A stretch of 64,000 nt of DNA, from NCBI GenBank assembly GCA_044239865.1, contig JBIIAO010000004.1, forward strand, positions 124,001 through 188,000, read 5' to 3'. A program made the position numbers and the translations under genes. The stretch comes from CAIZGX01 sp044239865 (GTDB taxonomy: Bacteria > Bacteroidota > Bacteroidia > Flavobacteriales_D > Sanyastnellaceae). The stretch's first letter is position 1. Every line of letters starts with the position of its first letter. This document shows positions 34,650 through 43,967 of the stretch, in pieces. The notes below the pieces were generated by a model. It was not told the DNA's origin and searched no databases. It saw nothing but the letters and a program-made list of their open reading frames with translations.

Positions 34650-36554
34650 ATGAGTAAAATAATAGGCATTGACCTCGGTACCACGAATTCGTGTGTATCT
34701 GTAATGGAAGGAAACGAGCCCGTGGTAATCGCGAACAGCGAAGGAAAGCGCACCACGCCTTCTATTGTTGCTTTCATTGAAGGTGGTGAACGTAAAGTAG
34801 GAGATCCTGCGAAGCGTCAAGCCATTACGAATCCAACAAAGACCATTTCAAGTATCAAACGTTTCATGGGATCATCATTCGCAGAAACGGAGAAAGAAGC
34901 AACCCGCATGCCCTACACTGTAGTGAAGGGAGATAATAACACGCCTCGTGTAAAAATCGACGACCGTACGTATACCCCACAAGAAATTTCAGCCATGATT
35001 CTTCAAAAGATGAAGAAGACTGCTGAAGATTATTTGGGACAAGAAGTAACTGAAGCGGTGATTACTGTTCCTGCTTACTTTAACGATGCGCAACGTCAGG
35101 CTACGAAAGAAGCGGGCGAGATTGCTGGATTAACCGTGAAGCGTATCATTAACGAGCCAACTGCAGCGGCATTGGCATATGGATTAGACAAGAAGTCTCA
35201 AGAGATGAAGATTGTAGTGTTCGACTGCGGAGGTGGAACGCATGACGTGTCTTGTCTTGAGTTAGGTGATGGTGTATTTGAAGTATTGTCAACAGACGGT
35301 GATACGCACTTGGGTGGTGATGACTTCGACCAAGTAATCATTGACTGGTTGGTTCAAGAATTCAAAAATGAAAATGGAAATTTAGATCTTTCGAAAGATC
35401 CAATGGCTCTTCAACGTTTGAAGGAAGGTGCAGAGAAAGCGAAGATTGAATTGTCGAGTTCTACAACGACAGAAATTAACTTGCCATACATCATGCCTGT
35501 TGACGGAATACCAAAACACTTGGTGAAGTCGTTAACACGTGCGAAGTTCGAGCAGTTATCAGATTCATTAATCCGCAGAACCATAGCTCCTTGCGAAAGC
35601 GCATTGAAGAACGCTGGATTGTCTGTAAACGATATCGATGAAATTATTTTAGTGGGTGGTTCAACACGTATTCCTGCAATTCAAGATGCAGTGAAAAAGT
35701 TCTTCGGAAAGGATCCGAGCAAAGGAGTAAATCCTGATGAAGTTGTTGCAATCGGAGCCGCTATTCAAGGTGGTGTATTAACAGGTGAAGTGAAAGATGT
35801 GTTGTTGCTAGACGTTACACCGCTTTCATTGGGAATTGAAACCATGGGTGGAGTGTTCACGAAGTTGATTGATGCGAACACTACGATTCCTACGAAGAAG
35901 TCTGAAGTGTTTTCAACGGCGAGTGATAACCAACCAAGCGTGGAGATTCACGTTTTGCAAGGTGAGCGTGCTATGGCGAAAGACAACCGCACCATTGGAA
36001 AATTCCACTTAGACGGTTTACCACCAGCACCAAGAGGAATTCCTCAAGTAGAAGTAATCTTCGACATTGATGCGAACGGAATCATTAATGTGTCTGCGCT
36101 TGATAAGGCAACCAACAAATTGCAAAGCATCAGAATCGAAGCTTCTAGCGGATTAAGCAAAGAAGACATCGAGAAGATGAAAAAAGAAGCAGAGATGAAT
36201 GCAGATTCAGATCGCAAGGCGAAAGAAGAAGCAGACGTTGTGAACCAAGCCGATTCATTGATTTTCCAAGTGGACAAGCAATTGAAAGAGTTCGGAGACA
36301 AACTTCCAGCAGATAAGAAAACAGAGATCGAAGCATCTTTGGAAGAGTTGAAGAAAGCACACGCAGAAAAGAACCTAGACACCATAAAAGCGTCTATGGA
36401 TAAATTGAATGCAGTGTTCCAAGCGGCTAGTGCAGACATGTACAACAATGCTGGAGGAGCTGCAGATGCAGGTGCTGGAGAGCAACAAGCAGGAGGCAAC
36501 GACGGTGAAGTAACCGATGTTGACTTTGAAGAAGTAAAAGACGAGAAGAAGTAA
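34650..36554 (+). CDS. dnaK: Chaperone DnaK (Hsp70)
   Basis: 634 residues. ATPase domain (1-385) with GIDLGTTNSCV (5-15), linker VLLLDVTPLSLG (about 388-399), substrate-binding domain, helical lid and the C-terminal EEVKDEKK that contacts co-chaperones. The phosphate-2 motif reads FDCGGGTHDVSCLELG, with His where Escherichia coli has Phe (a variant I associate with this phylum) and two Cys at otherwise hydrophobic positions. It is a single-gene unit with its own control region and terminator, apart from grpE-dnaJ. Confidence 0.98.
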   Translation: MSKIIGIDLGTTNSCVSVMEGNEPVVIANSEGKRTTPSIVAFIEGGERKVGDPAKRQAITNPTKTISSIKRFMGSSFAETEKEATRMPYTVVKGDNNTPRVKIDDRTYTPQEISAMILQKMKKTAEDYLGQEVTEAVITVPAYFNDAQRQATKEAGEIAGLTVKRIINEPTAAALAYGLDKKSQEMKIVVFDCGGGTHDVSCLELGDGVFEVLSTDGDTHLGGDDFDQVIIDWLVQEFKNENGNLDLSKDPMALQRLKEGAEKAKIELSSSTTTEINLPYIMPVDGIPKHLVKSLTRAKFEQLSDSLIRRTIAPCESALKNAGLSVNDIDEIILVGGSTRIPAIQDAVKKFFGKDPSKGVNPDEVVAIGAAIQGGVLTGEVKDVLLLDVTPLSLGIETMGGVFTKLIDANTTIPTKKSEVFSTASDNQPSVEIHVLQGERAMAKDNRTIGKFHLDGLPPAPRGIPQVEVIFDIDANGIINVSALDKATNKLQSIRIEASSGLSKEDIEKMKKEAEMNADSDRKAKEEADVVNQADSLIFQVDKQLKEFGDKLPADKKTEIEASLEELKKAHAEKNLDTIKASMDKLNAVFQAASADMYNNAGGAADAGAGEQQAGGNDGEVTDVDFEEVKDEKK

Positions 36555-36572
36555 TTCTGAATCGAAACCAAT

Positions 36573-36605
36573 AAAAAGGGCCTTGAAATATCAAGGCCTT
36601 TTTTA
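36573..36605 (+). terminator. Intrinsic terminator after dnaK
   Basis: 14-bp stem with one G-T pair (AAAAAGGGCCTTGA with TCAAGGCCTTTTTT), 4-nt loop AATA, T-run. Starts 18 nt after the dnaK stop. Confidence 0.9.
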
Positions 36606-36650
36606 TTGAGATAAATTTATGTACATTTAGATACCTTAAATCGACCTATC

Positions 36651-39600
36651 GTGAAATTATATTATTCAATTGTAATTGTAATTCTTTTGAGTTTGTCTTT
36701 TGACTTAAAGGCTCAAAACTATAATATGTCGAATACCACGGTTAATATTTCTTGTGGTTCCGTGATTAATTTTTATGATTCGGGAGGCCCATCGTTGAGT
36801 TATTCTACTAACGCAAATTTGACAATGGTTTTTTGTGCTCCGGTTGGTCAAAATATATATGCTCAGTTTAGTTCATTTAATCTAGAAAACACTTGGGATT
36901 ACCTCTACGTTTACAATGGCCCCAGTATGGCATCACCCTTGCTGGGAGCCTTCACTGGCGGAGTTTCACCAGGTCTGATTTCAGGAGCTACCAATTGTTT
37001 AACATTCGTTTTTGTTTCAGACAATAGTTTTAATTCTCCAGGATGGGCGGCTACCTTGGGTTGCGGCGCACCACCAATATCACCCCCATCAGCGTCGGGA
37101 TTGTGCTCGGGAGCCCAGCCGTTCTGTACGGGAACGACTTATACCTTTCCAGGAGCTCAAAACACAACCGCTCAAGCAGGCCCTAATTACGGTTGTCTTC
37201 TTAGTGCACCCAATCCTGCTTGGTATTATATGCAAATTCAGAACGGTGGTCCGCTCTCAATTTCGATGGCAAGTACTGCTGGAGTTGACGTTGACTATGC
37301 GTTGTGGGGACCTTTTTCAACCCTAACGAATGTATGCAATCAGCTTACGGCCGCACCTATAAGTTGTTCTTATTCAACAGCATCCAATGAAACGGCAACC
37401 ATTGCAAATGCAATTGCTGGGCAATATTATATATTGGTAATTACGAATTTTTCAAATGTGCCCACGAACATAACGTTCAGCCAAAGTGGGGGTACCGCAA
37501 CTACGAATTGCGATATTCTTTGTAATATGACCAATTTTACTGCTGTCCCGGGGGCATGTATTCCAGCTACAAATACCTATAATGTTAGCGGTACAATAGC
37601 ATTCACTAACCCACCCGCTAGCGGTACTTTAACAATAACTTCTTCCTGCGGAGTCTCAACAACAATTCCAGGACCATGGGTAAGTCCATTATCATTTACT
37701 CTTACGGGACTGCCTTCGAATGGGTTAGCCTGTGTCTTGACGGCGTCGTTCTCAGGCGATGTTCTTTGTAATTTGAATCAAAGCATTACCGCACCACCAT
37801 CTTGTCTTCCCCAGTGTACGGTGTCGGCTTCGAACAGCGGTATAGCTTGCGCTGGAAATTCTGTTTCGCTGAATGCAAGCGCTGTTAGTGGCGCCACTGC
37901 TTATACTTGGACAGGCCCGAATGGTTATTCGGCAGCAGGACAAAACGTTGTGCTGACTGGCACTACGGCGTTAATGACGGGAACTTATACCGTTACGGCC
38001 ACTGGTCTTGCAACTTGTTCATCGACAACAACGGTTAATATAACAGCGCTGCCCGTTCTTTCTCCAGTTTCGAATATTGTCGCATGCTCAGGTAACCTTG
38101 TGAATATACCTTCCTTTATTGTTTCTCCTGCCAACGCTGTTGTAAATTGGACGAACTCCAATACTTCAATTGGATTAGCGGGTTCTGGTGTAGGAAATGT
38201 TTCACCTTTTCTCTCGTCTTCTCAAGGATTGAGTTCGTTAGGAAACATAACATTACTTCCGACATTTAATGGCTGTTCAGGCTCACCAATAAATTTCAAT
38301 ATAACAGTTAACACAACCCCAAGTTCTGGTACTTTAAGCAATATCTCGTTGTGCGAGGGGAACACAGTTCAGGCTATAAATTTTACAACTAATCCGAATG
38401 CGTCAGTTAATTGGAGTAATTCAAATCCTGGAATAGGCATAGCAGCCACTGGAATTGGAAACATTGCTTCATTTAACGCCACTGCTGGAAGCGCTACTAT
38501 TTTGTACACACCGAGTTTAAACGGGTGTATTGGTAGTTCTCAATCCTTTGAAATTTTTGCAGAGGCCTTTCCACAAATATTTTTAACGGCACCTTCAATG
38601 GTCTGTCAGAACTTAGCGCCATTAACCGTTGGAGTGAATGTTTTAGGAGGAACGTGGGGTGGAGTTGCTAATTCATCTGGTATAATTGATCCAGGTGCGT
38701 TGCCTATTGGTATTTCTGATTTTACATACAATTATTCCACAGCGAATTGCACATCTGCAATAGCAGAAACGATAGAAATTATTCCTTTTCCTCAGATAAC
38801 GGGAAATTTATTCGTTTGTGTAAATACAGCATTAAATCTTACAGCATCTCCTCCTGGCGGTTTATGGTCTGGCGCAGTTGCAGATGCAAGCGGTGTTTTT
38901 AATCAAAGTGCTTCAGGAACATATTCTGTTTCATACTCAGACATAACGAATACATGCACCACATCTGCGGAAGTAATCGTTCAGAATGAACCGGCGCTCA
39001 ATTTGAATTGCCCATCATTTGTATGCAACACAGATGCGCAAATCAATTTTAATCCATCACCTGCTGGCGGTGTTTGGTCGGGCACGGGAATCAGTTCATC
39101 AGGGGTCTATACTCCAGCGCAAGGGTCCAATCCCACAGTGGCAACATATACCTATTCTAATGGTGTTTGCACAGTTACAGAGTCAAGTTCGATAGATGTA
39201 TTCACAACACCAATAATAGTGTTGAATAATCCAGTCGGAATCTGCGTCAATAATACAACTACTGCATTGAGTGCATCTCCAATTGGAGGAACATGGACTG
39301 TTAATGGGAACGCATCTTTGGCAAATGGAGTGCTTGTCCCGAACGGCCCAGAAACCTTAACCTTAATTTATTCAATAGCAGGTCAGTGCCCATCTTCAGC
39401 GAATCAGACTATGCAGATATATGCCCTACCAACTATCAATGCTGGTTCGGACTTGGCGCACTGTCCAGGACAATCCGCAAATGTAACTGCAACCGGAGGG
39501 ATAACATACCAATGGTCTCCTTCCACCGGTTTGAATACAACCGCAGGAGCGTCTGTTGTAGCGTCAGTATCGACACAAACGAACTATACGGTTGTTGGAA

Positions 39601-40397
39601 CGGATGCGAATGGATGTGTTAATTCAGATCAGGTTGTAGTTTCTGTTTTAACTAATCCGACAGTCACTATTTCAGGAGATAATCTTCTTTGTGAGGGAGA
39701 ATCAAGTGATTTGACAGCGGTTGGAGCAAATGGATATACGTGGCAACCCGACTTAAATGTTGGCAGTATCTCAAATGTATCTCCGAGTTCGACCACTACA
39801 TATACAGTTCTGGGCACAGATATCAATGGTTGCAGTAGTTCTGCATCTTTTACTGTTAATGTTGAGAGTATTAACGCGTCACCGAGTGTCATTAATTCCA
39901 ATGACGGGAATGACTTTACGTGGGAATTTTATGCGGGATCCAATGGGACTAATGAAACCTACGTATGGAATCCAGGTGACGGAAGTGCAGATATTCAAAC
40001 GAATATTGAACTCACTAATTATACTTATACATCAGATATTTTAGGAACGGTAACATTGAATATCAGTACTATCGCATGCAGTGAAGATTTTGTGTTTCCT
40101 GTTGTTATTTCTACCATAGAATTAATTTATCCAAATATTGTAACGGCGGACGGAGACGGGATAAATGATGATTTTCGTTTATTGAATCCGAATACAACGG
40201 TGGTTCAAGCTTTTGAGAATTTCTCTTGTAAAATATTTAGCCGCTGGGGTCAAGAGCTGGGGGAATTCAATGACTTATTGGGCTTCTGGGACCCTTCTGA
40301 TTTTAATACTGGAACTTATTTTTACATTGTTGAATACGAGAAAATTGGAGGCAATGAGACGTTCAAACATGAGGGCTCTTTTTATTTGAAACGTTGA
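36651..40397 (+). CDS. Large T9SS-secreted protein: CUB domain, Ig/PKD-like repeats, type-B sorting domain
   Basis: 1248 residues from a GTG start. Signal peptide (1-21, ending KAQ), CUB domain (about 28-112, with SFNLENTWDYLYVYNGP), then many Ser/Thr/Asn-rich Ig-like modules with recurring GGxWSGxGxxxxGxF (near 745 and 800) and STTTYTVxGTDxNGC (near 985 and 1060) units. The gliding-motility-associated type-B tail begins near 1160 (YPNIVTADGDGINDDF ... KIFSRWGQ). Type-B cargo is surface-attached or released by the PorSS. Probably an adhesin or matrix protein; ligand unknown. It overlaps the convergent M61 gene by 16 nt. Confidence 0.88.
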   Translation: MKLYYSIVIVILLSLSFDLKAQNYNMSNTTVNISCGSVINFYDSGGPSLSYSTNANLTMVFCAPVGQNIYAQFSSFNLENTWDYLYVYNGPSMASPLLGAFTGGVSPGLISGATNCLTFVFVSDNSFNSPGWAATLGCGAPPISPPSASGLCSGAQPFCTGTTYTFPGAQNTTAQAGPNYGCLLSAPNPAWYYMQIQNGGPLSISMASTAGVDVDYALWGPFSTLTNVCNQLTAAPISCSYSTASNETATIANAIAGQYYILVITNFSNVPTNITFSQSGGTATTNCDILCNMTNFTAVPGACIPATNTYNVSGTIAFTNPPASGTLTITSSCGVSTTIPGPWVSPLSFTLTGLPSNGLACVLTASFSGDVLCNLNQSITAPPSCLPQCTVSASNSGIACAGNSVSLNASAVSGATAYTWTGPNGYSAAGQNVVLTGTTALMTGTYTVTATGLATCSSTTTVNITALPVLSPVSNIVACSGNLVNIPSFIVSPANAVVNWTNSNTSIGLAGSGVGNVSPFLSSSQGLSSLGNITLLPTFNGCSGSPINFNITVNTTPSSGTLSNISLCEGNTVQAINFTTNPNASVNWSNSNPGIGIAATGIGNIASFNATAGSATILYTPSLNGCIGSSQSFEIFAEAFPQIFLTAPSMVCQNLAPLTVGVNVLGGTWGGVANSSGIIDPGALPIGISDFTYNYSTANCTSAIAETIEIIPFPQITGNLFVCVNTALNLTASPPGGLWSGAVADASGVFNQSASGTYSVSYSDITNTCTTSAEVIVQNEPALNLNCPSFVCNTDAQINFNPSPAGGVWSGTGISSSGVYTPAQGSNPTVATYTYSNGVCTVTESSSIDVFTTPIIVLNNPVGICVNNTTTALSASPIGGTWTVNGNASLANGVLVPNGPETLTLIYSIAGQCPSSANQTMQIYALPTINAGSDLAHCPGQSANVTATGGITYQWSPSTGLNTTAGASVVASVSTQTNYTVVGTDANGCVNSDQVVVSVLTNPTVTISGDNLLCEGESSDLTAVGANGYTWQPDLNVGSISNVSPSSTTTYTVLGTDINGCSSSASFTVNVESINASPSVINSNDGNDFTWEFYAGSNGTNETYVWNPGDGSADIQTNIELTNYTYTSDILGTVTLNISTIACSEDFVFPVVISTIELIYPNIVTADGDGINDDFRLLNPNTTVVQAFENFSCKIFSRWGQELGEFNDLLGFWDPSDFNTGTYFYIVEYEKIGGNETFKHEGSFYLKR

Positions 40398-42088
40398 CCA
40401 ATCCATTGAAGGAATAATTGATTGGGTTGGGTTGGAAAAATAATCTCTACTTTTTGAATAGTCGGTTGTTCTAAATTGCTCTTCAATGTTGTTTCGAATT
40501 CAATTTTGTTTCTGATAAAACGGATATTTGATTCGGTAGTATTTTCTAATAAAAACTGTACGTTTTTAGCAACACCTATTCCATCAATGTCTATTAGTTC
40601 ATCGCCATACCACAATCCAGCTAAATCTGCTGCTGAGTTTGGGCAGACGGAGTTAACAATTGATTTATCGTTCATTATATCTACACTGAAACCGAATAAA
40701 CGTTCGGTAGCAATAGCTGAAGGAGACCACACCAATTCAACACCAATTTTTTGAAAAGCTTTTTCGAGATAGTCCGTATAGTCTATAGCGCTTTCAGCGA
40801 TATTCGTTTTGAATTCATTTGCGTTCAAAAGTCCTAAATCTACAAGTGTTTTCCAGTAGTCTTCGACGGTATATCCGATATTTTTTTTCGCGAATTGCTG
40901 GTACATCTGATGCATGACATCGTCCATGGATTTTTGTCCATTTGTCGCAGCAATCAATTCAATATCGAGTATCATAGAAAGCAAAGCACCTTCGTTGTAG
41001 ATGGAAACTTTTCTCCATGGAACGCCGGGTGTGTATCCGTCTAGCCACGTATCTACACTACTGTCGGCGACGCTGTACGAATATCTCCCGTAATTTCTGT
41101 GATGCGTATTCAACCATTTTTCTAGCGAAAGCTTCCAAAGGTCGTTGTTCCAGATGCCGCTTCTGCGTAGGCAAAGATCTCCGTAGTAAGTCGTAACACC
41201 TTCGTCGACATATCCAAGCTGAGTATAATTTTCTTTGGTGAAATCGTAGGGCATCATTTCAACTGGACGCAAGGTTTTGACATTCCAGGTGTGAAAGAGT
41301 TCGTGGCTGCAGATTGCGAGCAACTCATTGTACTTCTCTTCGCGATCGAAGTTTTCGCCTTGTCCCATTACAATCACAGTGCTGGTCATATGCTCTACCC
41401 CGTGATGCATGAAATACGGTGTGAAGTGCAACAGGTAATTGTAATGCTTAACCGGAAATTCTTTAAAGATGGAAAGTTGAAGTTCGGTGTATGTTTTCAC
41501 ATCGTTCCAGAAGCGCTCGAAGTTCAAGTTTGTTTGTCCGAACACATGCGCCTTGTAAACAACCCCTTCAATCTCTTGTGAAATTACTTCACGGTTATGG
41601 GCAGCTACAAAAGGTGAGTCTGCTAATTCATCGAAGTTTTGCGCGAAGAGTTTGTTGCCTTCATGCGGCAGTCCGCAGGAGAGGTGCGCGTAAGAATCTA
41701 GAATTTCAACCGTGTATTTTTCATCTGTGCTTCCCGGTAAAAAAGGAATACAGTTCACAGGATTCACATAAAGCATTTGACTGTTTACGTATGTGCTTCC
41801 AGCATTTAGTTCAGCAGCGCAGTAGAAGTATTCAAAGGTGATTTGCTCTTCGCTTTTACAAGCAATCTGCCATTGATCTTTCGCAGTTTTATGCGTTGAA
41901 ATTTTTTCGTTTGAACTATTGAAGGCCTTCACATGCGAAATGTTCTTGGCGAAATTTCCCATCTCGTATCGTCCTGGACGCCACGAAGACAATTGAACGA
42001 TTTGATTGTTTGAAGAGCTTAAAAAAGTCATGCGCACCTTCACCATTTTTCTGTGAATGTGCGGTGTGCTTAATGAAATATGAATCAT
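40382..42088 (-). CDS. M61-family (glycyl aminopeptidase-like) metallopeptidase with PDZ domain
   Basis: 568 residues. Zn site H262ELFH266 in SHELFHTWN with the third ligand E296 in VDEGVTTYY; N-terminal beta domain, catalytic domain (about 160-450) and a C-terminal PDZ domain (about 465-545, NSAADLAGLWYGDELIDIDG). There is no signal peptide, so it is predicted cytoplasmic. The family releases N-terminal Gly or Ala from peptides. Its ATG overlaps the pafA stop (ATGA), so the two are coupled although the phosphatase is exported. Confidence 0.92.
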   Translation of the reverse strand: MIHISLSTPHIHRKMVKVRMTFLSSSNNQIVQLSSWRPGRYEMGNFAKNISHVKAFNSSNEKISTHKTAKDQWQIACKSEEQITFEYFYCAAELNAGSTYVNSQMLYVNPVNCIPFLPGSTDEKYTVEILDSYAHLSCGLPHEGNKLFAQNFDELADSPFVAAHNREVISQEIEGVVYKAHVFGQTNLNFERFWNDVKTYTELQLSIFKEFPVKHYNYLLHFTPYFMHHGVEHMTSTVIVMGQGENFDREEKYNELLAICSHELFHTWNVKTLRPVEMMPYDFTKENYTQLGYVDEGVTTYYGDLCLRRSGIWNNDLWKLSLEKWLNTHHRNYGRYSYSVADSSVDTWLDGYTPGVPWRKVSIYNEGALLSMILDIELIAATNGQKSMDDVMHQMYQQFAKKNIGYTVEDYWKTLVDLGLLNANEFKTNIAESAIDYTDYLEKAFQKIGVELVWSPSAIATERLFGFSVDIMNDKSIVNSVCPNSAADLAGLWYGDELIDIDGIGVAKNVQFLLENTTESNIRFIRNKIEFETTLKSNLEQPTIQKVEIIFPTQPNQLFLQWIGQRFK

Positions 42089-43743
42089 TTTTTAATTGGT
42101 CTGAGGAAGCTAATGATTGGATTTCCTGTGCATGCATTAGGGAAACCGATGCGCAAATAGCTGCATACTGTTGGAGCAATGTCGGTAATGGAATGAGCGG
42201 CATAATTGGTTGAAGCCGGAACATTTTTTCCATATAAAATAAAGGGCACTTGCGAATCGTAACTATACGGAGAACCGTGCGTGGTGCCTTGTCTAGAGTA
42301 TTCCATAAAGCCAGGTTCGAGTGCATAAATTACATCTCCCGAAAGTGCAGGAAGAAATCCGAGTTGCACTTTCATGGCTAAACCAGTTGTGTAATTTTCT
42401 TCGGTTAGATCGCAGCTGGCGAAAGCTTTTGTCACATGCTCTTGTTCTTCCGCCCATTTGGCGAGGGTGCGTTGCATGTCTTCTAACTTCATGTTCTTCT
42501 CCCGAACGAGCGTTCGATTGATGAATAAATTCAAATTGCTTTCGTTTACAATCCAGTTTCCTTGTCCGTATTTTGAATTCATGAACAACTCAGCATTGTC
42601 TTCGAACGCGTCAGAAGACCAATAGCCTGCGTTTGCGTTCGACTTTTGCATGAGGCTTGGCGTTGGCGCTCCGCCGTGGTCGGCACTTAAGAAGATGAGA
42701 TAATTGTCTTTCCCGAAGCGCTTGTCGAGTTCGTTTAAAAGTCTTTCCAATTCGCGGTCGAGGCGAATGTAGGTGTCTTGCAATTCTTTGGAATGAATTC
42801 CGAATTGATGTCCAACGTAGTCGGTAGAAGAAAAGCTCAGGCACAACATGTCGGTTGTGTTGTTCTTTCCGAGCAGTTCTCCGTCTATTGCAGCCAAAGC
42901 GAAATCGAGTGTAAGCGAATTTCCCATAGGCACTGCTTTCAATATTTCATATCCACCGTTGTGTTTTTTCAGCGTGTCAATGTTGTAAGGAAACACAGGA
43001 CGAATCAAGGGTTTGAAAGGCATTTCATATACGTTATTGTCTTCTATGCTTTCGGTGTAATTCTCTTCAGGAAGAAGTAGGTTCCAGGTTGAAGCGGCGT
43101 AGGCTTTTGCTTTTCCGTTCGTGTTGAAGTCGGTTACCCATTTTGGAAGTTCGCGCATGTACCAAGAGCTTGTAGCCCACGCGCCTTCTTCTCCACCTAC
43201 GAACCAATAGGCTGCGTTGGCTGTTCTTCCGGCGGGAAGTATTGCACCTCGGTCTTTGAGTGAGATGCCAATGACTTTCGATTTTCCCGCGGTGAAGATT
43301 TTTAGTTCATCGCCAATGGTGCTTGACTTTAAGTAGTGTGGCGACATCTTTCCTGCAGCTGAAGAAGTTCCTACTCCGGTTACCAAAGAGTCTGCTGAGC
43401 AGTAGGTCATACGGTTGTGTTTTCTTTCGAACCAATCGTTGGCTACAATGCCGTTGTAGGCCGGTGTTGTTCCGGTGAAAATGGCTGCGTGTCCCGGCCC
43501 TGTGTAGGTGGGCATGTAGTTGTATTGAAGGTTGCGCGCGTAAGAGCCTTTTCTCACGAGGCGTTTGAATCCGCCTTCGCAGTAGTCGTTCCAGAAGCGG
43601 TCGATGTAGTCGTTACGCATTTGATCAACGGTAATTCCGATTACAATGGGTGGAAGCTGTTGGTCGGAAGGAGAAGTTGTTTTTTTCTGTCCGAAAGCTG
43701 AGAAGCTAATGAGTACGAGTAATAAAGAAGTAAATCTGCTCAT
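42085..43743 (-). CDS. pafA: PafA-type alkaline phosphatase, exported
   Basis: 552 residues, alkaline phosphatase superfamily. Signal peptide (1-19, ending AFGQ). Active-site features match PafA of Elizabethkingia: metal ligand D40 in ITVDQMRNDY, nucleophile T81 in TYTGPGH, N102 in VANDW, and K163/R165 in SLKDRGA; later STDYVGHQFG and SADHGG carry the other Zn ligands. PafA is a phosphate-insensitive phosphomonoesterase common in Bacteroidota. I start at ATG 43743; the frame stays open for 48 more codons only because it runs through a repeat array. Confidence 0.92.
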   Translation of the reverse strand: MSRFTSLLLVLISFSAFGQKKTTSPSDQQLPPIVIGITVDQMRNDYIDRFWNDYCEGGFKRLVRKGSYARNLQYNYMPTYTGPGHAAIFTGTTPAYNGIVANDWFERKHNRMTYCSADSLVTGVGTSSAAGKMSPHYLKSSTIGDELKIFTAGKSKVIGISLKDRGAILPAGRTANAAYWFVGGEEGAWATSSWYMRELPKWVTDFNTNGKAKAYAASTWNLLLPEENYTESIEDNNVYEMPFKPLIRPVFPYNIDTLKKHNGGYEILKAVPMGNSLTLDFALAAIDGELLGKNNTTDMLCLSFSSTDYVGHQFGIHSKELQDTYIRLDRELERLLNELDKRFGKDNYLIFLSADHGGAPTPSLMQKSNANAGYWSSDAFEDNAELFMNSKYGQGNWIVNESNLNLFINRTLVREKNMKLEDMQRTLAKWAEEQEHVTKAFASCDLTEENYTTGLAMKVQLGFLPALSGDVIYALEPGFMEYSRQGTTHGSPYSYDSQVPFILYGKNVPASTNYAAHSITDIAPTVCSYLRIGFPNACTGNPIISFLRPIKK

Positions 43744-43782
43744 GCCACAAATGTACCTCTGAATTAAATTACTTTTACGGGA

Positions 43783-43941
43783 CACAACACGTTGTGATGA
43801 CCACGATGTGGATGACGCAACAAGTTGCGATGACACAACACGTTGTGATGACCACGATGTGGATGACGCAACAAGTTGCGATGACACAACACGTTGTGAT
43901 GACCACGATGTGGATGACGCTTCGCGATGACCGCAGCGCGG
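43783..43941. repeat. Mini-palindrome array A (linker ATGA)
   Basis: Chain of short palindromes each followed by ATGA: CACAAC-AC-GTTGTG, CCAC-GAT-GTGG, CGCAAC-AA-GTTGCG. This 51-nt trio runs from 43783, repeats in full from 43834, and the first two units repeat again from 43885; the chain ends with CGC-TTC-GCG (43918-43926) and CCGC-AGC-GCGG (43931-43941). Arms change together so pairing is kept. It occupies the space between the divergent pafA and aroK starts. As 51 is a multiple of 3, it leaves long open frames on both strands. Confidence 0.9.
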
Positions 43942-43967
43942 ATGGGGATGAGAAAAATGAGAAAAGT

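Noticed and set aside
36044..36571. Long open frame of 175 codons antisense to the dnaK 3' end
   Set aside because: Ser/Ala/Phe-rich translation that mirrors the codon pattern of dnaK; no start context or family resemblance.
43744..43887. Ser/Val/Gln-rich N-terminal extension of the phosphatase
   Set aside because: Also array read-through; a normal signal peptide starts at ATG 43743.
43794..43967. Repetitive Met/Thr/Val-rich N-terminal extension of the shikimate kinase
   Set aside because: It is the palindrome array read through in frame; the family's N-terminus starts at MERHILLVG (43968).
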